From the NCBI RefSeq assembly GCF_036898095.1, contig NC_090739.1, positions 58,116,574 through 58,180,573 of the forward strand: a stretch of 64,000 bases of DNA, written 5' to 3'. This DNA comes from Palaemon carinicauda. Lineage: Eukaryota > Arthropoda > Malacostraca > Decapoda > Palaemonidae. A program made the translations under genes and the position numbers. Each line of letters opens with the position of its first letter. The stretch's first letter is position 1. Shown here piece by piece: positions 11,760 through 21,328 of the stretch. The notes below the pieces were generated by a model. That model made no database searches, was not told the DNA's origin, and worked only from the letters and a program-made list of their open reading frames with translations.

Positions 11760-14016
11760 AAGAGCTAAATCAAAGTCAAAGTCTGCTAGTGAGCCTAGCT
11801 TAGATTTATCTATTGACCCTTTGCTTGTAACCCCTTTGGAAGGTATTCCTTCCCCAAATGTAGTGACTCCTGCCCCTTCTACAGGACCTGTGCCTACGGA
11901 TGACCCTGGGTATGCTAAATTAGCTGCTGAATTGGAGGCCATTAAAGCGCAGTTGGAGGCCTTTAAAGGTAAGGGTGTAGGTGAAATTAGTGCTTGTGAA
12001 AGTGCAGTGGAGGTGGCGACTGATCGAATCTGTCATACCCCTAGGTCTAGACCTCTACCAAGCTCCCAGGACCAAGGGAGAAGGTACGTCGAAATCCGAA
12101 AGGGGGTGAGAGGTGCTTATCCTCGGTCAGTCGTCGCCTCAGACAGTCCTGTTGCGATATCCCAGGCTGCTCTTGACCGCCGTAGGAAAGGCGTGTCGGA
12201 TACGTTTGTGTCTTCGCCTGATCGTTCTCCCAGACGTAATTGGCGTTACGAATCAAGACCAATGAAGAGAGGGTGGAACCGGGACGTGCAGTCTCGCTTT
12301 CCCTCTCCCGGTTCGAGTAGCAGAGACCCTCATCCTTCGGAAGACGATTTCGATGTTCCTGTTAAAAGGGCGAAACAGAGAGTCCTTCGCCCAGTTAATC
12401 CTGCTAGACTCCCTGCTTCTTCTGCCAGCGCTCCCAGTCAAGCCGTACGACAACTGCCGTCTTCGGCACCGCGAGAGCCAGCGGAGGTTGCTAAAGCTTT
12501 CATGGTTGTTATGCAGGAACAACTTTCATCGTTAGTTAAAGCTTTCAGCCACCCTTCTCAGTCCGTCAGACGTAAGGACGTCTCTTTGCCTGTTAAGAGA
12601 TATTCTTCTAAGAGAGATTTTAGTATCTCTCCCAAGAAACCTCTGCGCACTTCGTCGGCCGTACGACAACGTACACCCTCTTCATCGGCACGCTGCCAGG
12701 AATTTCCTTCCCCCCTCTCCCGGCGCCAGGACGATACTGCCTCTCGTTCTCGGCGCCGTGACGATTCCGTTTCCCTTTCGAAACGCCTGGACGTTACTGC
12801 CTCATTTCTTAGGAAACAGGATGAATGCAGTCTGCATTTTCAAGGCGACGGCAGCCTGCATCTTCAGGACGCTTCCGTTTCTCGTCATCGTGACGATACT
12901 GCCTCTCGTCATCGTGACGATACCGCTTCTCGTCATTGTGACGATACCGCTTCTCGCCGACTGGATGTTAGCGGCGCTCGGCGCCAGGATTCAAACGGCT
13001 CTCGCTGCCAGACTGCTGGCAGCCCAACTCTTCGGGATGTTATCCTTGAGCAGGACCTCGAAGATATTTCGGAAGAGGAAGAAAAACCTGCCGACTATTC
13101 TAGCGATTACAAGGTTCTTTCTCGCTCTCTTTTGGAACTTTATGGGGAGGAATTTCAACCTTCGGCCCCTCGTTCTCCTCAGTCTCAATTTACCAGGAAG
13201 AAAGCTACTAAGTCTTCGGCCTTCATCAAAATGAAACTTTCAATTTCGGCCAGGAAAGTTCTCGCTAAAGTGGATGATTGGATGAAGGAACGGAGACAAG
13301 CTGTCAAGACCACCTTTTCTTTTCCACCGTCTCGGCTTGCTTCCAAGGCTGGTATGTGGTATGAGACAGGGGAACCTTTGGGGTTAGGAGTGCCTTCCTC
13401 CTCCCAAGGTGACTTCTCGGCTCTTGTGGACTCAGCAAGAAGGCATGCTTTAAACTCTGCCAAGGTGATGTGGTCCATGTCGGAGCTTGATCACCTCGTC
13501 AAGGGAATTTTCAGGGTTTTCGAGGTTTTCAGCTTCCTGGACTGGTCTCTCGGGACTCTGGCCAGGAAGTCTGAACTCCTGGAGGACACGAAGGACCTGA
13601 CGAGTATCATGTCCTGCATGGACAAAGCTCTAAGGGATGGAGTTAATGAATTGGCTTCCCTTTTCTCAGCAGGGGTCTTAAAGAAGAGGGCCCTTTTGTG
13701 CTCCTTCACCTCTAGATCTGTGACTGTTGCCCAGAAGTCGGAGCTACTTTACGCCCCTTTTTCACGTCATCTTTTTCCTGAAGCTCTGGTCAGAGATATC
13801 TCCCTTTCTCTGGCTCAGAAGGCTACTCAGGACCTTTTCTCTCGGTCGGCTAGAAAGACCTTACCTGTTGCTCCTGCTCCTCTGAAGAAGGAGGAGAAGA
13901 AGTTTCAACAGCCCTTTCGGGGCAGGATCTTCTCGAGAGCGGATTTTAGGGGGAGAAGACAAGAGTCAGGGCCAAGGACCAGCAGGGGTGCGTTTAGGCC
14001 CCGGTCCAAAAAATGA
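11760..14016 (+). CDS. DIRS B ORF1 main part (gag-like)
   Basis: Open from 11731 to the TGA at 14014-14016 (up to 761 codons). The first part is low-complexity, Ser/Arg/Asp-rich. It includes four near-identical 8-codon repeats of the SRHRDDTA type at about 12885-12960 and many 'SRR.D' variants. A more ordered C-terminal region (about 13250-13860) contains WMKERRQA, a 'MSELDHLVKGIFRVFEVFSFLDW' type stretch and 'TSIMSCMDKALRDG', and ends in a basic RGR/SRG-rich tail. That order (disordered, helical, basic tail) suits a capsid/nucleocapsid role, but I know of no named domain. It ends one base before the RT start codon. Confidence 0.75.
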
Positions 14017-14017
14017 G

Positions 14018-16075
14018 ATGGAAGTCCTCCAGACACCAGTAGGGGCAAGACTGTCTCGTTTTTGGCAGTCTTGGAAAAGGAGAGGGGCGGACACCTGGTC
14101 CCTCTCAGTCGTCAAGGAAGGTTACAAGATCCCCTTTTTAAAGAAACCACCTCTCTCAGACTCTCCCCTGGCCTTAGTGGCTCAGTACACCGACGCGGGG
14201 AAACGAGAGGCTCTTCTGGAGCTAGTCGACCAGATGTTGGTCAAGGGAGCAATAGAGCCAGTTCAAGACCTCGCCTCCCCAGGCTTTTACAATCACCTGT
14301 TTCTGGTTCCCAAGAACTCGGGTGGATGGAGACCAGTCCTAGATGTCAGCTCTCTGAACGCCTTCATGGAGAAAACAAAGTTCTCCATGGAGACGACTCA
14401 GTCAGTGCTGGCTGCAGTTCGTCCAGGAGACTGGATGGTTTCTCTCGACCTGCAGGACGCTTATTTTCACGTCCCCATTCATCCGTCTTCGAGGAGATAT
14501 CTGAGGTTTGTGTTCCAGGGCAAGTGCTTCCAGTTCAGGGCACTTTGCTTCGGTCTCAGCACAGCTCCCCAAGTTTTCACCAGACTAATGGCGAATGTGG
14601 CAGGCTGGTTACACCAGGAGGGGATAAGGGTCTCCTTCTATCTAGACGACTGGCTGATCCGGTCACAGTCGAAAGAGAAATGTCTGGAGGACCTAATGAA
14701 AACTTATACGATCACTCAGGACCTGGGACTCATCGTCAACTGGGGGAAGTCTCAGACCGAGCCGAATCAGACTATTCTCTATTTGGGGATAGTTCTGAAT
14801 TCAGTTCTTTTTCAGGCTTCTCCCTCCCAGGAGAGGCAGACCAGGTGCCTGGACAAAGACAAAGACTTTTTGAGGAAGCAGGAATGCTCAGCGAAGGCGA
14901 GGATGAGTCTGCTGGGAACTCTATCCTCCCTGGAGCAGTTTGTCCCTTTGGGGAGACTGCACCTAAGGCCTCTGCAACACTTCCTCGCAAAGGTTTGGAA
15001 CAGAAAGATCCAGGAGGACACTTTTTCTTTTCCCATTCCGACAGAGATCAAGGATCTTTTAATGTGGTGGCTGGACCCAGCTCTGTTGGGAAAAGGGATC
15101 TCCTTGTTCAAGAAGAACCCCGACCTAGTGTTATTCTCAGACGCGTCCGAGTCAGGCTGGGGAGCAACACTAGGGAACAAAGAGGTCTCAGGTATTTGGG
15201 AAGGGAGTCAGGTCAGTTGGCATATCAACAGGAAGGAATTGATGGCCATTTTGTTAGGGCTCAAGGCCTTCAAAACCTCGGTGTCGGGAAAGACTGTGGA
15301 GATCAATTCCGACAACACCACAGCTCTCGCGTACATAAGGAAGCAAGGGGGAACTCACTCCCTCTCCCTGTTCTCAACTGCAAGAGAGCTTCTCCTCTGG
15401 GCGAACGAGAACGAGACCCAGCTGTTGACAAGGTTTGTTCAAGGGCAGAGAAACATCAGGGCAGACATGCTCAGCAGGAGGGGACAGGTCCTTCCTACAG
15501 AGTGGACTCTCAACCCTCATGTCTGTCGGAGCCTCTGGAAGTTGTGGGGCAGACCAGTAATAGACCTTTTCGCCTCCGGTCTAAACAAGAGGATCCCCAA
15601 CTACTGCTCCCTAGTCCCGGACGGGGAAGCTGTTGCAGTGGACGCCTTCTTGATGGATTGGACGGGGCTGGACATGTATGCCTTTCCCCCGTTCAAGATC
15701 ATCAATCTGGTTGTCAGGAAGTTCGCTCTCCTCGATTCGGGACGAATGATACTAGTGGCTCCATTCTGGCCTGCGAGGGAATGGTTCACCGAAGTGGTAG
15801 GGTTACTGATGGACTTTCCAAGAAGACTCCCGGCAAGTCCAGATCTTCTCAGACAACCCCACTTCGAGAGATTTCACCAAAACCCCCTCGCTCTCAATCT
15901 GACTGCCTTCAGACTGTCGAGAAGCTCGTTAGATCTCGAGGCTTTTCGGCACAAGCGGCGAAAGCTATTGCCAGGGCAAGGAGGATCTCTTCACAAAGAG
16001 TCTACTAGTCAAAGTGGGAGACCTTTAGAGCTTGGTGCAGGAGGCGCAAGGTTTCCTCGTCCTCTACCTCTCTAA
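14018..16075 (+). CDS. DIRS B reverse transcriptase-RNase H-methyltransferase-like polyprotein
   Basis: Starts at ATG 14018, giving the junction TGA-G-ATG with ORF1; the frame is open a further 30 bases upstream. 685 codons with no internal stop. RT motifs: GGWRPVLDVSSLN, SLDLQDAYFHVPIH (catalytic Asp) and YLDDWL (catalytic Asp pair, about residue 207). RNase H: the Asp of LFSDASESGWG (about residue 372), Glu of INRKELMAI, Asp of NSDNTTALAY and Asp of NIRADMLSR. The C-terminal third has 'VIDLFASGLN', 'DAFLMDW' and 'MYAFPPFKII', the DIRS methyltransferase-like domain with an FPPF motif in place of DPPY. All catalytic acids I looked for are present, so it may be enzymatically competent. The YR domain overlaps its 3' end in another frame. 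Confidence 0.9.
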   Translation: MEVLQTPVGARLSRFWQSWKRRGADTWSLSVVKEGYKIPFLKKPPLSDSPLALVAQYTDAGKREALLELVDQMLVKGAIEPVQDLASPGFYNHLFLVPKNSGGWRPVLDVSSLNAFMEKTKFSMETTQSVLAAVRPGDWMVSLDLQDAYFHVPIHPSSRRYLRFVFQGKCFQFRALCFGLSTAPQVFTRLMANVAGWLHQEGIRVSFYLDDWLIRSQSKEKCLEDLMKTYTITQDLGLIVNWGKSQTEPNQTILYLGIVLNSVLFQASPSQERQTRCLDKDKDFLRKQECSAKARMSLLGTLSSLEQFVPLGRLHLRPLQHFLAKVWNRKIQEDTFSFPIPTEIKDLLMWWLDPALLGKGISLFKKNPDLVLFSDASESGWGATLGNKEVSGIWEGSQVSWHINRKELMAILLGLKAFKTSVSGKTVEINSDNTTALAYIRKQGGTHSLSLFSTARELLLWANENETQLLTRFVQGQRNIRADMLSRRGQVLPTEWTLNPHVCRSLWKLWGRPVIDLFASGLNKRIPNYCSLVPDGEAVAVDAFLMDWTGLDMYAFPPFKIINLVVRKFALLDSGRMILVAPFWPAREWFTEVVGLLMDFPRRLPASPDLLRQPHFERFHQNPLALNLTAFRLSRSSLDLEAFRHKRRKLLPGQGGSLHKESTSQSGRPLELGAGGARFPRPLPL

Positions 16076-16977
16076 GCCAGATTGCAGACTTTCTTTTGTA
16101 CCTCAGGCAGGATGCTAAGCTGGCTGTATCTACCATTAAAGGATACAGGAGCATGCTCTCAACCGTCTTTAGGCATAGAGACTTAGAGTTATCTCAGAAT
16201 AAGGACTTGCAGGACCTCATTAGGTCTTTTGAGACAACGAAGCAGGTGCACTTAAGACCCCCTTCTTTGAACCTGGATGTGGTGCTTAAGTTTTTGTGCT
16301 CCAGGAAGTTTGAGCCTATCTCGCAAGCTTCTCTGCGAGATGTGACTAAGAAAACCCTCTTCCTTTTGTCTCTAGCGACTGCCAGGAGAATCAGCGAGGT
16401 CCAGGCAATCGAGAAGCGTGTAGGCTTCACCCTAAATGGAGCGGTTTGTTCCTTGAGGTTCGACTTTCTCGCCAAGAATGAGAACCCTTCGAAACCCTGG
16501 CCTAGGACTTTTGAAGTCCCTAACCTCACGAATCTAGTAGGTCAGGAACAGGAAAGCCTCCTCTGCCCGGTTAGGGCTCTCAAGGCTTATTTGGCCCACA
16601 CTAAGAGCATTAGGGGTGCTTCCAACTCCTTATGGTGTTCAGTGAAGGATCCTCAAAAACCCCTGTCAAAGAACGCTTTGTCCTTTTTCCTGAGGGAAAC
16701 TATTAGGGAAGCCCACCTCTTTTGTGAGGAAAAAAACTTCGCCCTGTTAGAAGTACGGGCTCACGAAGTAAGGGCCATTGCTGCTTCGCTGGCATACCGG
16801 AAAAATATGTCAGTTAAGCAGATCATGGACGCAACGTTCTGGAGGAGCAACTCTGTCTTCGCTTCTCATTACCTCAGAGAGGTAAGAGTGGACTATGACA
16901 AGTGTTATACCTTGGGCCCATACGTAGCTGCGGCTTCTGTATTAGGCAAAGGAGTTACTACCCCCACTCAACCTTAG
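15830..16977 (+). pseudogene. DIRS B tyrosine recombinase, one nonsense codon
   Basis: Integrates the DNA product of the element by site-specific recombination. The N-terminal core-binding part (about 15850-16005, 'LQTVEKLVRSRGFS..AAKAIARAR') is in the -1 frame relative to RT and overlaps it. It is cut by a TAG at 16006-16008, just after 'RVY', where DIRS C reads VYQAKW. After the stop the frame is open from 16009 to 16977. The catalytic set is present: Arg in ATARRISEV (about 16380), His and Arg in AHEVRAIA (about 16765) and Tyr in ASHYLREV (about 16868). The 16096-16977 portion alone (293 codons) lacks part of the N-terminal domain. One point mutation appears to be the only defect. Confidence 0.85.
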
Positions 16978-17375
16978 TTTATGTACTTGTATATGGGTTT
17001 GTGTTTTTTATGGTTGTCTGAGGTCCTCGTCCTGTGGTACGGTTCCCTCAGTCCAGATAGATAGTTTATATCTATTTCTGCAAGGTTAGATGGTTAGCTT
17101 TAGTAAGGTTGCAGGTTTTTTATATGGGAAGGTAGTTTTCTGAAGTCTAGTCAAGTTGTTGGTCCTACCCCTTTGACAGACTCGATTGAGTTGTTTGCAG
17201 CGTAGCAGGTCTACTCCTGGCTGAACACTCCTAAGGGAAAGCGACTCTAGAGGCAGTTACCTTTGAAGTCAGCTACCTTAGCAGGTAAGGAATTAAGGTG
17301 TTTGTTCTCCTACAACTCTTTTGTTGTTTCCCCAACTATGTTTTTCTGTCTGTTTCCCTCCTCCAAATGTGTGAA

Positions 17376-17481
17376 TCAGCTATATATATATAACTGCCAG
17401 GTAAGTTCTATTCATAAAAATGGAGTTTTTATGATAAAACAAAGTTTTATGAATACTTACCTGGCAGTTATATATATATAT
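17376..17481 (+). repeat. DIRS B internal complementary region (ICR)
   Basis: 17376-17415 is the complement of the left end (CCAGGTAAGTTCTATTCAT). 17416-17481 is the complement of the right end (AAAAATGGAGTTTTTATG…CTTACCTGGC). The junction is at 17415/17416 and defines both element ends to the base. Confidence 0.93.
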
Positions 17482-17517
17482 ATTAAAGCCCACCCACCTC
17501 CCATCAGGAGACAGGTC

Positions 17518-17726
17518 GGGCAAAGATAATCTGAGGAACAGAAAATGGGAATGATTCCAAGTACCACCCTGTAAGGGTTGTTAACCATCTAACCACACAA
17601 CCACCACAAGGCGGTTGCCGCGATTTTCGATTAAATTCTGCCGCAGTCGGAGACTCAGCTATATATATATATAACTGCCAGGTAAGTATTCATAAAACTT
17701 TGTTTTATCATAAAAACTCCATTTTT
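17518..17726 (+). repeat. DIRS B right inverted terminal repeat
   Basis: Complement of 11221-11397 with a right-only extension of about 36 bases (CATAAAACTTTGTTTTATCA…) that is complementary to the second half of the ICR. Confidence 0.92.
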
Positions 17727-17790
17727 AGCTCTCAGCTTTTCTAACAATGGTTGTGACTTGGCTAGTAATAATAATTATGATAACAATTAG
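17727..17790 (+). mobile_element. LINE copy 1, segment 4 of 4 (3' tail)
   Basis: AGCTCTCAGCTTTTCTAACA…GGCTAGTAATAATAATTA matches the 3' terminus of LINE copy 3 (34232-34285) and, reversed, of LINE copy 2 (22664-22735), ending in the same TAA-type repeat tail. It is the end of the LINE split by DIRS A, the small TIR element and DIRS B. Confidence 0.75.
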
Positions 17791-18518
17791 TCAAGTCATG
17801 AAAGGGATCAGCAATAACTTCATAAGAGGATTTTTATGGTTTTTATTCCATGAAGAATGCTTTTGAGCCTCATTCACTTAATTTAGATGGTTTAACCAGA
17901 AATTTAATGCTTGGTGAATTTTTATGAGGAAAAAATATTTCTTAAGGCTAGTTCAGCAGTGTCAATCTCATTTAAGTAGTTTTGTATGAAGCTATAGTTT
18001 TGCTTGGCTATTATCTGGAAATTATATACTGTAATAATCAAATGCCAACTATTATATCAAGTATTGAAATTACTAGAATTATTATTATTAAAATTATTAA
18101 GATAGGTTTATTAGAATTATTGCTATTATGAATATTATTAAAACTATTAAGATGATTAGAGATAAGTATTATTAAAATTATAATAGTTATTAAAATTATT
18201 GTTATTATTATTAGAATTATTATTATTATTGAAATTGTTAAAATTATATTAAAAATGCCTGGACCTCCCTTGTCCTAGCTTGAGTGGAGAGGGGCCTTGG
18301 CCGCTGATCATATAGATATATGGTCAGTTTCTAAGGTATTGTCCTGCTAGCTAGAGCATTGTCACTGTCTGTCCCTTCCCTCTACCATTCATGAACAGTA
18401 TGTAAACCTTTGCTGTTCTGTAATTCTTAGAGTGTAGAACTAAGTCATATATTTTCATAGATATTTTGAATTTTTATTACAGTAGATCCACTTATTAATG
18501 AAATAATTTTCCTTATAG
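17791..18518. other. Intron with TAA-rich low complexity and a possible repeat
   Basis: 18050-18250 is rich in ATT/TAA triplets. 18253-18440 (GCCTGGACCTCCCTTG…) is GC-richer and resembles an interspersed repeat, but no second copy lies in the window. No exon until the acceptor at 18517-18518. Confidence 0.4.
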
Positions 18519-18694
18519 GACTATCAGAATGACAACTACTGTTGGGAATGCCATCGTGAAGGTGTATTCATATGTTGTGAAATGTGTCCCAGAGTATTTC
18601 ATCTTAAATGTGCTGGGATGGAAAAGGAGCCAGATGAGGACTGGGCATGTAGCGAATGTCATGCTGTCATGCAGGCAGAGAATATTGAAAACAG
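18519..18694 (+). CDS. ZMYND8: ZMYND8-like exon: PHD finger
   Basis: Host exon encoding the PHD finger of a ZMYND8-family (PRKCBP1/RACK7) chromatin reader. Acceptor TTTTCCTTATAG ends at 18518 and donor GTATGT begins at 18695. The exon is 176 nt: 58 codons plus two bases. The peptide starts DYQNDNYCWECHREG, almost diagnostic of ZMYND8 as I recall that family. It contains all eight zinc ligands in C4HC3 order (exon residues C8, C11, C20, C23, H28, C31, C44, C47), with the expected Trp at 42. It ends …AENIEN plus AG of a split Arg codon, completed by the next exon. In ZMYND8 the PHD, bromodomain and PWWP form one histone-binding unit in the nucleus. ZMYND11 is the main alternative but fits less well. 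Confidence 0.9.
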
Positions 18695-18840
18695 GTATGT
18701 TTATTGAGTTAATTTTTAGAGTGTATTATTATGGTATAAAGTATCAGAACTATAAATTGGGACCTCTTTTGCTTTGAAAAAGTAGTTTGTTCCTACGCAT
18801 ATTGTCCTTATAGATAAGGAAATGACAAGACGACAATTCC
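18695..18840. other. Start of the first host intron
   Basis: Canonical donor GTATGTTT at 18695. The ORF frame runs on into the intron until 18777 and is not thought to be coding. Confidence 0.6.
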
Positions 18841-19245
18841 GTGGCCTTATGGTGCATTAAATACACACTTCATGTACAGTACAGTACAGTACTCTCGCAG
18901 CGCACTCTCCCCCTTACTGCGTGAGGTCATTGGCACGGTGCGGGCTTTCTGAAAAACAGGAACATGATCAACTTAAGATACAATCAGGCTTGGCAGTTAT
19001 TAGGTTTCAAAGTATCTACATCATAGTTTTCTACAAAATCTTTTACATTTAATTGATGGACATGAATTACTGTATATTGCATTTATCTATTAAATTTCTA
19101 CCAATCATGTTATTTGGTGAGTGTCCCAATGACTATGAATTCAGTATCTGAATGATTTTGCTATATATACTGGAAATTTGCATTTTTGACCTTCCCAAAT
19201 GCTTCAATTATTACTTAGTTATACAGTAATCTGCAATTTAGTCCT

Positions 19246-19635
19246 TCAGTTCAGTAATGTGTAATTAAACTTCTCAAAATCATCGTACTTGAATGTGGAA
19301 ATAGCTAAACCTGTGTCGATTTCAAATAAAAGTGGCTTATGATTCAATTGACAACTAACATAAGGTTGAACAGAAGTTTTGTTTGCTATACAATTTAAAT
19401 CCAGTGACTCTTCATCATCGGATCCCTCTTCTTGGATTATAACTTCATGAGTCTTCTTCAAATGAGGTTTCATCATTTGCGGTATTCTTGTATTTTTTTT
19501 GGCTTGACCACTGGACACCCTGTCATGGGAGTTGCTCTTCACCTTGTGCTTGCACACTGATGCTACTTGGCCAGGCTTGCCACATTCATAACAAGTAGCA
19601 TTTCTCAGACAACAGCCCTGTTCTGAATGGTTCAT
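19246..19635 (-). pseudogene. Gag zinc knuckle and aspartic protease fragment
   Basis: Minus-strand frame of 129 codons. Near the start is CYECGKPGQVASVCKHK, a CX2CX4xX4C zinc knuckle of gag type in which the expected His is Gln. A Lys/His-rich linker and acidic stretch follow, then 'LLFEIDTGLAIS', the DTG active site of a retropepsin. The order knuckle-then-protease is typical of Ty3/gypsy gag-pol. The frame stops just after the protease start, so the protease is truncated. Non-functional. Confidence 0.7.
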
Positions 19636-19822
19636 CTTGCCACAGACCTTATAGTTTTCTCTTCTTAGCCCATTAACACTTTGAACCTTCTACTTCAAGT
19701 ATGCTGCTTCCAGATTGGATAAGGCTGCCAATAAATCACCCACTGTATTTTTGTGGTAATGAAAATGTGATAACTTTGCTTTGAAATATGGTTCACTCCG
19801 AGCAGCAAGTAACAATTTGTAT

Positions 19823-20203
19823 TTAAGAAACTTCCTTGCTTCCAAAGTCACACAGTTTGGGTAACTTATTCAAATCCTTGAAAAATAATTTATATGTGTC
19901 TTCTTTCAATTTATTGGGGTCTTGAAATTCAGCCAAATATTTGACAATTGTCTTTTTAGGTTTGTACAGTAACTTCAGGGTAGTTTTCACTTTGGTAAGG
20001 GAGAGGGCTAATGCCGACCCAGGAACAATCAAGGCAATAATATCGTCAAAATATTGAGTTGGAATGTGAGTTAAAGTCAAGCTTACTTGATGAGATTCAT
20101 CAGTAATCTCTTGAGCTTGGAAGGCAAAGGTCATTAATTCCAACCAGTTATCTAAGTTTTGTGACTGGCACAAGCTTTTGCAAACGGTCTTCCATTTTTT
20201 CAT
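19823..20203 (-). pseudogene. Gag capsid fragment of the gypsy-like remnant
   Basis: Minus-strand frame of 126 codons with a gag-like helical composition ('NLDNWLELMTFAFQAQEI', 'TLKLLYKPKKTIVKYLAEFQ') and no catalytic motif. It lies upstream of the knuckle/protease fragment on the same strand, as gag should. The ~190 bases between the two fragments contain frame breaks. Assignment rests on position and general likeness to gypsy gag. Confidence 0.5.
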
Positions 20204-20446
20204 TAAGCCTGTAATTAAAAGTAAATGCTTGAAATCAACTGTGGAATTAATAATAGTAATGCAAAATTCAGTTAAACATTAAAACTTACTTAGACTAACT
20301 CGGTTATTGCCACTGAATTTCGGCAGCAGTTGCCTAAACTTGGGCTACTTGTGTAACGGAAGGCCATTTCATTCACAGATCCCATCCCGACTTCACCGAC
20401 ATACCTCTTTTGTGGGCTTAAGGTGGATTAGATACACACATCATGT

Positions 20447-21328
20447 GGAGTGCTCGCATATTTATTGTCTCTTCGCTGTGTTACAGATGATGTAATCTTT
20501 GACTCATAGTGTTACTGTTCTTATCAGTCGCCCTTTTTGTATACTGTTTACATCTTTCGTTCTTTTTGACCGGGGCCTGCAGCGTTACAAAGTATAAACA
20601 TAGTAATGTCTCGCAATAGTAAAGTTTTGCTTTATCAGGGTTGTGCGTGGGTCAGTATTCCTACCCACCTGCTTGTCAGAGGCTCTTCACTCTTCTGCTG
20701 CCGTAATGAGTACAGACCTACTGCTGTGACCTAACCAAAGGCTTTGATCTTTTACCTTTCAGAAAGTGAATTCTGGCTCTTATGTATAATGGTTTTGAAG
20801 CAAAAGATTCGTATTTGCTGGGATGGGATGGATGCTGCAACCAGTTTATTGCTAAACTGTCTGTTGATCCACTCTCTCTGTGCTTCATGTAGGTGACATG
20901 GTTGTTAGCTATCATCCTGTATGCTGAGTGGAGATCATGGCCTCCTGTGCAGTGGCAGGCATATGCTTTAAAAGAGAAGAAGAAAGGTAATCTTTCTCTG
21001 GTGTCCATTTAGGCAACGCCCAGGAAGTCTGCTCTTTCTTTCACTCATCGAGTATGACTGCTACCGCGGCTTCTGTACATACACCCCTGGCTTTGTCCCT
21101 CCCAATGATGCCTTTGACTTATGGAATGCTTGAACCTCCTTAGGTCTGGCAGATAGTCTCTCTGTGTCTTTGTGAAGGGAGCTGGTAGCTGTGGCTACCT
21201 GGCCCCCGGTATCCCCACTGCCAATATATCCTGTGGTGATGCCTGTGATGAAGAATGTCTGTGATGTGACTCCAATCTCAGTGATCTCAGTGGTGATTCC
21301 CAGTTGATCCCCTAACCCAAAAGGACTT
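20447..21328. other. Intron, nothing recognised
   Basis: No exon, transposon domain or repeat was identified. Short ORFs on both strands show no family resemblance. Confidence 0.4.

Larger units (their letters stand above)
11221..17726 (+). mobile_element. DIRS-like retrotransposon B (nearly intact)
   Basis: 6.5-kb DIRS element with the best-preserved coding capacity in the window. The left end is ATGAATAGAACTTACCTGG and the right end …AAAACTCCATTTTT. ITRs pair 11221-11397 with 17518-17726, and the ICR is at 17376-17481. Coding order is ORF1 (11550-14016, one frameshift), RT-RNase H-methyltransferase-like (14018-16075, open) and tyrosine recombinase (to 16977, one nonsense codon). It is inserted in the 3' UTR of LINE copy 1, whose last ~64 bases resume at 17727. 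Compared with the other LINE copies, about 25 bases are missing at the junction. Few lesions suggest a fairly young insertion. Confidence 0.92.
18841..20446 (-). mobile_element. Gypsy-like LTR retrotransposon remnant (gag-protease)
   Basis: Minus-strand gag and protease remnants lie between two similar sequences in direct orientation: 18841-18875 and 20412-20446 match at 30 of 35 positions (both contain GATACACAC/AATACACAC and TCATGT). These may be the relics of LTRs. No RT, RNase H or integrase is present, so pol has been deleted. Element limits are approximate. Confidence 0.5.

Noticed and set aside
14062..16008. 648-codon ORF fully overlapping the DIRS B RT gene
   Set aside because: Only its 3' end is the recombinase N-terminus. 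The rest has no recognisable domain and starts at a non-ATG codon. It is kept as a question under findings, not as a gene.
18841..20446. A domesticated gag gene
   Set aside because: Broken frames, a missing zinc ligand and LTR-like flanks fit a decayed retrotransposon better.
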